Shown here in pieces: positions 1 to 7,419 of a DNA stretch of 25,789 bases. A model generated the notes under the pieces. The model was not told the DNA's origin, did no database searches, and was given only the letters and a program-made list of their open reading frames with translations. Position 1 is the stretch's first letter. Every line of letters begins with the position of its first letter. Location: positions 1 through 25,789 of the forward strand of contig DFGM01000034.1 of assembly GCA_002371755.1 (NCBI GenBank). Reading direction: 5' to 3'. This stretch comes from Verrucomicrobia bacterium UBA3750. GTDB lineage: Bacteria; Verrucomicrobiota; Kiritimatiellia; RFP12; UBA1067. Both the position numbers and the translations under genes were made by a program.

Positions 1-658
1 TGCCGTCGATGCGGTAGCGGATGCGAAGTTCCGTTTCCTGTGGCTCGATATGGATATCCGTGGCGCCTTGCTTGTCTGCTTCTGCGATAATCTGGTTGAC
101 GAAACGCACGATAGAGGCTTCTTCGCCCATTTCGTTGACGTCGATTTTCGTCATCGCGCCGAACTCTTCGTCTACGGAGTAGCGCCCGTCGTCGATCATC
201 TTTTCGATGGCGTCCGCGCCTACGCCATAGTACTTCTTTATGGCCTTTTCTATCTCTTCGCGTGGGGCGAGGAGGATTTTCACCGCAAGGCCGGTCATCA
301 GATGCAGACCGTCTGAAGCGGCGGTTGCGAAAGGGTCGCCCGAGACTATCGTGAGCGTGGTATCGTCCTTGGCGAACGGCAGGACGTTATATTGGTAGAC
401 GGCGCTCGCCGGGATGGCTGTGAGCGCTTCGGGGCTGGGTTGGCGGTTTTCGAGGTTTACGGTATCGAGTCTCAGCACTTTGCCGATGGCATCGAGAAAC
501 TCCAGTTCTTTCGCGCCGCCGAACTTCACCGCCGCCTCGGCCAGCCCCATGCCAGGATTTTCGGCGCGCATTGCGGAAATGCGCCCAATCTGGTCGTCCG
601 AATAGATGCCAGTAGCCCTTAAAACGGCCTCGGCCAATGTCCCGTTGCTCATGTTCAT
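1..658 (-). CDS. GspE/PilB-family secretion or pilus ATPase, N-terminal part (runs off window)
   Basis: The minus strand reads an open frame of 219 codons from ATG at 658 to the window edge. Residues 1-60 resemble the N-terminal MshEN/GspE-N domain. The last ~45 residues contain EEASIVRFVNQIIAEA and DIHIEP followed by LRIRYRIDG, the conserved block that precedes the Walker A motif in type II secretion and type IV pilus hexameric ATPases. Walker A, the Asp box and the zinc site lie outside the window. These ATPases power pseudopilus or pilus assembly at the inner membrane. A second in-frame ATG lies at 652. No Shine-Dalgarno sequence is visible, and a perfect TGGTATAATA box ends 7 nt before the ATG at 658, so the mRNA is probably leaderless. 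The gene is divergent from the nitroreductase gene. Whether it belongs to a T2SS or a T4P system cannot be told from this part. Confidence 0.9.
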   Translation of the reverse strand, partial: MNMSNGTLAEAVLRATGIYSDDQIGRISAMRAENPGMGLAEAAVKFGGAKELEFLDAIGKVLRLDTVNLENRQPSPEALTAIPASAVYQYNVLPFAKDDTTLTIVSGDPFATAASDGLHLMTGLAVKILLAPREEIEKAIKKYYGVGADAIEKMIDDGRYSVDEEFGAMTKIDVNEMGEEASIVRFVNQIIAEADKQGATDIHIEPQETELRIRYRIDG

Positions 659-664
659 GCGGGA

Positions 665-674
665 TATTATACCA
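665..674 (-). promoter_or_regulatory. Extended -10 promoter for the GspE/PilB-like gene
   Basis: Perfect TGGTATAATA on the minus strand, with the hexamer TATAAT at 671-666. The start codon A (658) is separated from the hexamer by 7 nt, the usual distance to a transcription start, so initiation is predicted at or next to the ATG. No good -35 hexamer is visible. Confidence 0.75.
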
Positions 675-768
675 TATTCTGCTGGTGGCGGGTAGCGGGT
701 TTGCAGGCTTTCTCGCCTTTGCCGTATCCGCAAAACGAGAAAACCGCGCGGCGGCGCGGGGAGATTTT

Positions 769-778
769 TGGTATAATA
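769..778 (+). promoter_or_regulatory. Extended -10 promoter for the ferredoxin-nitroreductase gene
   Basis: Perfect TGGTATAATA with TATAAT at 772-777. The predicted transcription start is near 784, giving a ~29 nt leader that contains the Shine-Dalgarno AAGGA at 800-804. It is divergent from the promoter at 665-674. Confidence 0.75.
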
Positions 779-812
779 TGGGTCGATTGCAAAAAGAGAA
801 AGGACGATACCG

Positions 813-1640
813 ATGGCTGAATTGTTTGATGTCGATATGACGAAATGCGTCAAATGCGGCTTGTGTGTGGAGGATTGCGCATTCGGGGCGTTGAAGCGCG
901 GCGAATCGAACGTCCCGGAGATGGCCAAGGAACAAAGCTGCATGCGCTGTCAGCATTGCCTGGCGATATGCCCGGCAGGTGCAATTTCGTTCGACGGCAG
1001 AAAGCCAGAGGATTGCAAGTCTGTAAAGAGTCTTGCCCTGCCAACCCTCGAAGAGGCGGAGAACTGGTTGCGCTCGCGCAGATCCGTGCGCAAATTCGCC
1101 AAGGACGATGTCGATAGAGATCTTATTGCCCGCCTTCTTTCCTCTCTCGGCAACACCCCCACGGGGTGCAACGCACGGAGTCTCACATTCACCTGCCTTC
1201 CGGACCGCGCATCCATGGAACGTTTCAAACACGCCTTCGTGGGCGTGCTGGAGGCGCATCGCGACGGCACCAGGATGCTGCCGCGCTGGCTTGCGATTCC
1301 TGCAATCAAACTGCGAAGGGGCGGCAGCGACATCTTTTTCCGCAATGCGCCGGGAATGCTTGTGGTATCCTCTGATACATCGAATCCCGCAGTCACCACG
1401 CCTGTGCAGGATGTGACGATAGCATGCACCAATTTCGAGCTTCTGGCCAATGCGGCGGGGCTTGCGACATGCTGGTGCGGATTTCTGAATCTGGTCGGCC
1501 GGGAGGTGCCGGAGATACTGGAGCGCACTCTCGGCGTCAAACAGGGTGCGCCGTTCTATGCGATGCTTTTCGGCAAGCCCGCCGTGCGCTACAGCCGCTG
1601 CGTTCGGCGCGAGAACTATGCGAGGATAGTCTACGCCTGA
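813..1640 (+). CDS. Ferredoxin-nitroreductase fusion protein
   Basis: 275 residues. The N-terminal ~60 residues hold two 4Fe-4S cluster motifs: cysteines 12, 15, 18 and 22 (CVKCGLCVEDC) and cysteines 43, 46, 49 and 53 followed by Pro (CMRCQHCLAICP). A nitroreductase-like FMN domain follows, beginning around RSRRSVRKF (about 88-96), with the usual late glycine-rich segment before the C-terminus. This architecture is typical of anaerobe nitroreductases that take electrons from an attached ferredoxin and reduce nitro compounds, quinones or flavin-type acceptors. The physiological substrate is unknown. The protein is probably cytoplasmic, as no signal peptide is seen. AAGGA at 800-804 supports the start. 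The gene appears monocistronic, since the next gene starts 184 bp later with its own ribosome-binding site. Confidence 0.92.
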   Translation: MAELFDVDMTKCVKCGLCVEDCAFGALKRGESNVPEMAKEQSCMRCQHCLAICPAGAISFDGRKPEDCKSVKSLALPTLEEAENWLRSRRSVRKFAKDDVDRDLIARLLSSLGNTPTGCNARSLTFTCLPDRASMERFKHAFVGVLEAHRDGTRMLPRWLAIPAIKLRRGGSDIFFRNAPGMLVVSSDTSNPAVTTPVQDVTIACTNFELLANAAGLATCWCGFLNLVGREVPEILERTLGVKQGAPFYAMLFGKPAVRYSRCVRRENYARIVYA

Positions 1641-1824
1641 TGACGCCGCGCCCCGCCGGGCACCCCGCCCATGGCACTCGGCGGCAGGGCGCCCGCCCCA
1701 AAAGTCGCAGGGAATAGTAGACAGCTTGGGCGCAAATATAGCATGATACGCCCCAGACCGCATGTAACCCAATGCTTGGATGTGTGTATACAAGGCAGAA
1801 AATCAAGTACAAGGAGATACCGCT

Positions 1825-4800
1825 ATGGCAAGCAAAGTAACTGGTGCACAGGTAAGTCAGACCTCGTTCAAGGTCGAAGATTTTCGCACTGCAGTCAATT
1901 ACGAGAACAAGACGAACAAGGGCTATGTCCGGTTCGTTCCCGATGGCAACGGCGGAGTGAAACTCGCCAAGGTCAACAACAAGATCGACCTCTTTATCAA
2001 CTGGCGCACGAATATCGACGCGGAAAAGAACCGTGCGATGCGCGAGAAGTTCGTCGATTCTCTTACGCGCGACCTGAAGTGGGCAGACCGCACGTCGGTT
2101 GAGAATATCGCCGACAAGATTTTGCGCGTCAAGAGCGGCGACAAGAAGGGAGAAGGGCGCACAGACGCGCTTTCCCGCAAGGAATTGCAGTCCGCATTCG
2201 CGGAATACGACAAGCTCATGAACTCCACCGGCGGCCGCCAGAAGATGATCAACAATCTTCTCATGAAGACGGCCGAGCGCTGCGGACTTGTCGCGAACGA
2301 ACAGGCTGTGCGCGAGTTGAAGCACCGTTTCTTCCCGTCGAACGAGAATTGGCGCGAGTATATGTCGCTTCAGGATTGCAACCCTGACATCCCTCTCGGC
2401 GAGCCCGGCCACATGAAGGTCGACGAAGCGACGTTCAAGGCGAAACTCCACGCGCTGGAATTGAAGTGCGAGGATGCCGTCAAGCGCGCCAGCATAGAGA
2501 ATGTGATTCGCGCCCAGGCGGAGGGAGTGCTCGCCCCCAACGCCGTCAACAACGACTTCGGGCTTAATCTTTCCATCGAGAACAAGGCGCAGCTTCGCGG
2601 TGCGCTCCTTCACTTCCTCGCCGAGAAGGGGCTGGCTCCCACCGACAACGTGAACGGCACAATCGGCACAGGCGGAATGATTTTCGAGGCGTTTATCGAC
2701 AAGGTGCTTCCCGAACTCTACAAGAAGTGCGTCGCCGACATTCAGGCGCAGGGCGAGACCGGCGACAAGCAGCTTGCCATGGAAGCGTTCTTCTCGTTCG
2801 ATGCGATCATGGAAGAGGCGGAGAAGTTCGTCATCGGAGCGCGCGACTACATTGCAAATCCCCCTGCCGACGCCGTCAAGCTCACCGGCAACGATAAAAT
2901 CGACAGCATCATCAAGAACGGTGCGCAGACGGTCAAGAAGGCCCGCAACATGGCGAAGAGCGGCTACATAATGACTGCCGCCGAGCACATTGCCAAGAAC
3001 AGCAACATCAGCCAAGCCGAAGCGAATGAGATTGCAGGCGAGTTCGCGAAGGGCGCCGGGGCGTTCCAGTCGGAAGGGCTGCTCAAGACGTTCACCCAGA
3101 AGTTCCTCGCCGAGCGCGGCGTGGGCGAAGATGTGAAGCCGGGCGACGAGCAGGATCAGATTCTTACGAACACCCTCAACAGCATCCTCGAGACCGGCGT
3201 CAAGGTCGGCATCGCCGCGCAGATTCAGCATGGCAACGCAAAGATCGACCCTGAGATCGGCTTGAAGGTGCCTGTCGACAACGGGATGGGCGGCTACGTC
3301 AAGGAGATGGAAGACGCCATCGGCGAAATCGCCTCCGGCAAGAACGGGCTGGACAAGGTTTTGATGGGCAAGCTCTTCAGCTGCACGCTTGCCAACATCG
3401 CCAGCCGCAAGGTCGAGTCTGTCGCGAACGGCATGCGCAAAACAGTCGCGCTCGACAAGAACAGCGAGGAGACCGACAAGGCGCTCTTGAAGGCGACGGC
3501 CGAGTCGTATGTCAAGTTCGAGCAGACCGTGCTCAAGACAATCAACGGCGCCAAGACTGCGTTCGAGAAACTCGCCAAGGCGGTGAACAAGAAGGGGCTT
3601 CTCTACGAAGGGACGTTCAACGATCTCCTTCAGAGGGCGAGCACGAAGTTTGCCAATGCGCACAAGGCCGCGCTCCATGAGTTCTTCCTCAAGTCGCCTG
3701 TCGAGAGCGCCGAGGATGGCGAGAAAATCCTCGCTCGCATATTCAAGGCGAAGCTCTCCGAAGCGCGTGCGGAACTCGATAACGACCTCGCCATCGCTTC
3801 GCTCGCCAGGACGTTCGGAGCCGCGAACCAGCGCAAACTCCTCGCCGTAGAAGAGCGCGTTTCCGATGCGCTCGCCCAGAACGGGCTTGATGCAGTCAAG
3901 GTCGGCCGCGAGGGTCTCGTCAGCGAAAAGACGGCTCGCGCACACCTCGCCGCAGGCGAACTGAAGCGTCTCTACACCGCCACCCTCGCAGCCCACCTCA
4001 AGAGCGTCAAGACGGTCGACGGCTACAAGACGGTGACGGACGACTTCGTCAAGAAAGTCGTCGACGACTTCAACGCCAAGGCGGTCAAGTTGCTCAAGTC
4101 GGTTGCCGAAATCGAAACCAAGTTCCTCAAGGCATACGAGGAACAGCTCAACGAGACCATCTCGAATATCATCGAGAACGAAGGCGGCGACCTCAAGGGC
4201 TACGTCACGGGCGCCTATCCCGTCACCAAGGACGAGAAGAAAGCGCTTGTCAAAGATCTGACTGCCGAAGTCATGCGCTACAAGGCGTCGGATCTCAAGA
4301 AGAACATCGACGAAATCCTCGACGCGCCGTCTTCGTTTGCGAAGAAGGATGTGAAGTTGGTTGCCAAGACGCTGGTGAGCGACCACGACACCGGTGCTGT
4401 GGAAAGCACAATCATGGGGCTGACAATAATCATCAAGGAGCGTAAGCAGATGATTGCCGATTACCTGGCCGGTGACGCTACGAGCGGCATCTCCGATCGT
4501 GTTGCCGCGACAGACGTCTTCGGAAAGGGCGGGGCGATGGAAAGCGCGACCGCACTTGAAAAGAGCGTGTTCACCGACAAGGCCGTCAAGGATGTCAAGG
4601 CGCGTATGAACGCTCTTCCGGTCGTGTACGCGACAGGCGACAAGGCCGCGCTCGAGGCGCGTATCATCGCCGAGGCCTCCAAGATAGCGGATGCGGCGGT
4701 CAAGCCGTGGGTGAAATTCCGCACTTCCTTCATCGCCAAGGCGGCCGAAATCGAAAAAGAGTTCTCCGCCATGGGTGCGGACGAGGTCGTCGGTCTGCGC

Positions 4801-6468
4801 GGATGGGTTCTCATGGAATTAGCCCAGAAGGCTCTCGATGCTGGCGGCAAGGGTATCGACCTGAATACCGCGCTCGGCTACTATCGCAATCAGCTCGAAT
4901 CCACTCTCAACTACGCGATTGGCCAATCCAAGACGAGCTTCGAAGAGTACTCCGCGAAGGTCGAGAAGGTGCTCGCTCCGGCGAAGGAGAAAATCCGCGC
5001 CGCAGTCGAAGACAGCATCGAGTCGACCCTTGAGGATCTCTCCGCCGAAGGTCAGGCGTATCTCAAGGACGAAATCCTGCCGAAGATCTACCGCGAGGTT
5101 GAATTCGACATCTATCGCAACCCGGATGCATACACGGAGGACAAGCTTGGCGCGAGGATCCAGAAGCTCGAGAACAACTTCATGACTCCTCTGTTCCTTG
5201 CCGCCTCCTTCAACAAGGCGAACGATGAAGAGTCCCTCAAGAACCTCATCAAGGTCGCCGGGGCCGGGGTGTTGCTCACCGACAAGGAAGAGACCGCCGC
5301 AGCCGTCGCCAACCTCAAGACGTGGCTCACCACGAAGGAAGGCTCCGCCGCGCACGTAGCGATGGAGAAGGCGCTCCTCGACTACGTCGCCGAGGTCGGC
5401 AATAGCGGCATCGACGGGGTTGATGTAAGCACATTCGCGCCGACCGTGCCCGGCAACGCCGTCGCCGGATTCCGCTTCGCCGCCCGCGATGTCCTCAAGA
5501 TGCACACCGCCCAGATGCTCTACGAACCATTCGACAACTCCCGCGTCGGCGAGGCGAAGGATGTGTTCGAAAGGTGGGTCGATTCCCACGGGCTCTCCCG
5601 CTATGAGGACTTCCGCAACACGACCGCCAAGGACCGCATCATGCAGAAGTTCGTCGAGCGCGTCAAATCCCTCCAGGAGAACGCCCTCGAAGGCGCCGAG
5701 AACGAGCCTATCCTCACTCCGTCCTTCATCGACGCCATCGACCAGGTCATCGACTCCGACGGCATGACCGCCATGCTCGGCGAGTGGAAGGAGAAGGCGC
5801 TCAACGAACTCAAGGGGCACTACCTCAAGCAGAACGACGACCTCGGCTACATGATCAACCCTGGACACGAGAAGTTCGAGACTCTCAGCGCGAATCTGCA
5901 GGAAAACGCCAAGCGCAACAGCGAGGAGATTCTTGCCGTCCTTTCCGCGAAAATCTCCGAGGTCGCAGGTTCGCTCGATGCTCTTGGAGGCCTCGCCGCA
6001 ATGAAGGACGCCATCGCCAAGATCGACATGAATGCGATCATACGCGAAGTAAACGATACCGTCAACGTCGTCGTAGACGAGTGCGTCAGGCGTTTCTCGC
6101 TCGAGGAATCCTCCGTCAAACTCGTCATGGATTATTCGCACACCTTCGAGCGTCAGCTCGTCAAGGACGCCATCGGCGAAGAAGCCGCGAAGAACTTCCC
6201 GAACGGCTTTGACGACCTGCTGCGTTTCCCGAAGGTGGTCGGCGACGAGAAGGTCGTTGCTGCAATCGGCAAGGCTCGCACCTACATCGCCGCATACTTG
6301 AACGAGGCTTTCAAGTACTGCAACGACAAGAGCACCACGACCTTCACACTGGAAACTACATTCAGGAAGAGCACCGTCGCCTGCATCGCCGAAGTCAAGA
6401 AGAACAAGGCCATCTGGAAGAACGGTCTTGAAGCCGCCCTCAAGGCCGCCGCAAAGGAGTTGAAGTAA
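1825..6468 (+). CDS. Giant helical protein of unknown function, putative type III secretion substrate
   Basis: 1547 residues, no family recognised. The start MASKVTGAQ at 1825 is preferred over an upstream in-frame ATG at 1780 because a good Shine-Dalgarno (AAGGAGA, 1811-1817) precedes it. The sequence is rich in Ala, Lys, Glu and Leu and looks almost entirely alpha-helical. There is no signal peptide, no hydrophobic segment long enough for a membrane span, few cysteines, and no enzymatic motif I can identify. Codon use is strongly biased (Lys nearly always AAG, Leu CTC/CTT, Ile ATC), like rpsO and pnp here and unlike the next gene, which suggests abundant expression. The gene behind it, starting 3 nt after the stop, encodes a double CesT-like chaperone. 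Effector genes often sit beside their chaperone gene, so I infer a secreted effector or large structural substrate. No type III apparatus gene lies in this window, so a cytosolic scaffold remains possible. Confidence 0.85.
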   Translation: MASKVTGAQVSQTSFKVEDFRTAVNYENKTNKGYVRFVPDGNGGVKLAKVNNKIDLFINWRTNIDAEKNRAMREKFVDSLTRDLKWADRTSVENIADKILRVKSGDKKGEGRTDALSRKELQSAFAEYDKLMNSTGGRQKMINNLLMKTAERCGLVANEQAVRELKHRFFPSNENWREYMSLQDCNPDIPLGEPGHMKVDEATFKAKLHALELKCEDAVKRASIENVIRAQAEGVLAPNAVNNDFGLNLSIENKAQLRGALLHFLAEKGLAPTDNVNGTIGTGGMIFEAFIDKVLPELYKKCVADIQAQGETGDKQLAMEAFFSFDAIMEEAEKFVIGARDYIANPPADAVKLTGNDKIDSIIKNGAQTVKKARNMAKSGYIMTAAEHIAKNSNISQAEANEIAGEFAKGAGAFQSEGLLKTFTQKFLAERGVGEDVKPGDEQDQILTNTLNSILETGVKVGIAAQIQHGNAKIDPEIGLKVPVDNGMGGYVKEMEDAIGEIASGKNGLDKVLMGKLFSCTLANIASRKVESVANGMRKTVALDKNSEETDKALLKATAESYVKFEQTVLKTINGAKTAFEKLAKAVNKKGLLYEGTFNDLLQRASTKFANAHKAALHEFFLKSPVESAEDGEKILARIFKAKLSEARAELDNDLAIASLARTFGAANQRKLLAVEERVSDALAQNGLDAVKVGREGLVSEKTARAHLAAGELKRLYTATLAAHLKSVKTVDGYKTVTDDFVKKVVDDFNAKAVKLLKSVAEIETKFLKAYEEQLNETISNIIENEGGDLKGYVTGAYPVTKDEKKALVKDLTAEVMRYKASDLKKNIDEILDAPSSFAKKDVKLVAKTLVSDHDTGAVESTIMGLTIIIKERKQMIADYLAGDATSGISDRVAATDVFGKGGAMESATALEKSVFTDKAVKDVKARMNALPVVYATGDKAALEARIIAEASKIADAAVKPWVKFRTSFIAKAAEIEKEFSAMGADEVVGLRGWVLMELAQKALDAGGKGIDLNTALGYYRNQLESTLNYAIGQSKTSFEEYSAKVEKVLAPAKEKIRAAVEDSIESTLEDLSAEGQAYLKDEILPKIYREVEFDIYRNPDAYTEDKLGARIQKLENNFMTPLFLAASFNKANDEESLKNLIKVAGAGVLLTDKEETAAAVANLKTWLTTKEGSAAHVAMEKALLDYVAEVGNSGIDGVDVSTFAPTVPGNAVAGFRFAARDVLKMHTAQMLYEPFDNSRVGEAKDVFERWVDSHGLSRYEDFRNTTAKDRIMQKFVERVKSLQENALEGAENEPILTPSFIDAIDQVIDSDGMTAMLGEWKEKALNELKGHYLKQNDDLGYMINPGHEKFETLSANLQENAKRNSEEILAVLSAKISEVAGSLDALGGLAAMKDAIAKIDMNAIIREVNDTVNVVVDECVRRFSLEESSVKLVMDYSHTFERQLVKDAIGEEAAKNFPNGFDDLLRFPKVVGDEKVVAAIGKARTYIAAYLNEAFKYCNDKSTTTFTLETTFRKSTVACIAEVKKNKAIWKNGLEAALKAAAKELK

Positions 6469-6471
6469 GCG

Positions 6472-7263
6472 ATGGAAACATTCAGTCGGCTGATTGAAGA
6501 CGCTGGCGCACTTCTCGGCATCGAGGGATTCTCCCCCGATGCCGGGGGCGTTTGTTATCTTGCGGCGGAGGAGGCGCAAATATCGATTATCGACTGCTCT
6601 GAAGCAAGCGGCTTGATTCTCATTACCGCCGATTTCGCCGGGCTCGATTCCGATTGCGACGAAGAACTCCGTTTCGCGCTTTCTTCGAATTATCTCTTCA
6701 AGGCTACGCACGGCGCGACGATTTCGCTCGATCCGGATTCGGGCGGACTCGCTCTTTCGATCTATCTGCCAATCGACGCCCTTACGCCGGAAATGCTCGT
6801 CGAAAGGATTGAGGCTTTTTCGTCCGTAATGTTCAAATTGCGCGAGTCGATTGACAGCAGAACTTTCGATGTGCATTCGGAATCCGATGACGAAGAAGAC
6901 GGCAATGATCAGTTTGACATCATTAAGGCCGATGGTGTTTCGGCGAAAGTGTACCCAAGCGGCGATTCGTCATTGATTGTGTCTGTAGAGCTTGGCGAAT
7001 TGCCTGAGGGCAGTGCGATTTTGCGTGAACTCATGACCGGCAATTATCTTTTCGCGGGCACCGCCGGAGCTGCGCTTGCACTGGATGAAGACAGGCGCGT
7101 AGTCATGCAGCAGCGTTTCTGGGTCAAGGAATCTGCTGAAGATGACATATCCGGACGTCTTGCGGTTTTCTTTGACAAGGCGAAGGTATGGAAGGGGAAG
7201 TTGATTTTAGGCGGTGACGAGCAAATTCCCTTTTCCCCCTTGGACGACTTAATTCGCGTGTAA
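6472..7263 (+). CDS. Tandem CesT-like (type III secretion chaperone-like) protein
   Basis: 263 acidic residues forming two copies of one fold joined by an acidic linker (about 131-147, rich in Asp/Glu). The match is clearest at NYLFKATHGATISLDP (73-88) and NYLFAGTAGAALALDE (191-206), each followed by strands and a C-terminal helix. This pattern (leaving a short helix, then a G-T-x-G-A-x-L-x-L-D block and a long last helix) is that of the CesT/SycE class of type III chaperones, which normally act as homodimers that hold the N-terminal part of an effector unfolded. Here the dimer would be a single chain. The ATG lies 3 nt after the stop of the 1547-residue protein, and AAGGAG at 6454-6459 lies inside that gene's end, so translation is coupled. 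Codon use is much less biased than upstream. A YbjN-like or other CesT-fold role outside secretion is the main alternative. Confidence 0.75.
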   Translation: METFSRLIEDAGALLGIEGFSPDAGGVCYLAAEEAQISIIDCSEASGLILITADFAGLDSDCDEELRFALSSNYLFKATHGATISLDPDSGGLALSIYLPIDALTPEMLVERIEAFSSVMFKLRESIDSRTFDVHSESDDEEDGNDQFDIIKADGVSAKVYPSGDSSLIVSVELGELPEGSAILRELMTGNYLFAGTAGAALALDEDRRVVMQQRFWVKESAEDDISGRLAVFFDKAKVWKGKLILGGDEQIPFSPLDDLIRV

Positions 7264-7345
7264 AAGCGTGCGCAAGGCGCAAGCGCAGGCGACGCAGCAT
7301 TCCGGCCGCGTCTCCTGCCGCACTGACCGTCAGCCGCGAATCGCC

Positions 7346-7376
7346 AGCCGCCAGCGGGCATGACCCCCGGCTTTTT
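7346..7376 (+). terminator. Candidate intrinsic terminator of the helical protein/chaperone unit
   Basis: AGCCG (7346-7350) pairs with CGGCT (7368-7372), with a possible inner GGG/CCC stem (7356-7358 with 7364-7366), followed by a T run at 7372-7376. It lies between the chaperone stop (7263) and the pcnB promoter. The stem is short and interrupted. Confidence 0.4.
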
Positions 7377-7413
7377 ACCCCCCTAGCCACGCGCCGCATA
7401 AAATGGTATAATA
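7374..7413 (+). promoter_or_regulatory. pcnB operon promoter with upstream element
   Basis: Perfect TGGTATAATA at 7404-7413 with TATAAT at 7407-7412. The pcnB ATG (7420) follows after 7 nt, predicting a leaderless transcript. Upstream lies TTTACCCCCC (7374-7383), TA, then CACGCGCCG (7388-7396), which ends 7 nt before TGG. The same parts at the same distance occur before rpsO (24177-24198). The TTTACCCCCC start overlaps the candidate terminator T run. Confidence 0.7.
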
Positions 7414-7419
7414 CCTACA

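Noticed and set aside
1672..1687. A sigma-54-like TGGCAC element before the giant gene.
   Set aside because: The spacing to the GC of the -12 half is off by one base and the TT is missing.
1537..4386. A 949-codon open frame on the minus strand.
   Set aside because: It is the antisense shadow of the 1547-residue gene, created by that gene's strong codon bias. The translation is low-quality, Leu/Val/Arg/Asp-rich, and shows no motif; the plus-strand frame has a ribosome-binding site and chaperone partner.
4819..6876. A 685-codon open frame on the minus strand.
   Set aside because: Same cause; it crosses the boundary between two real plus-strand genes.
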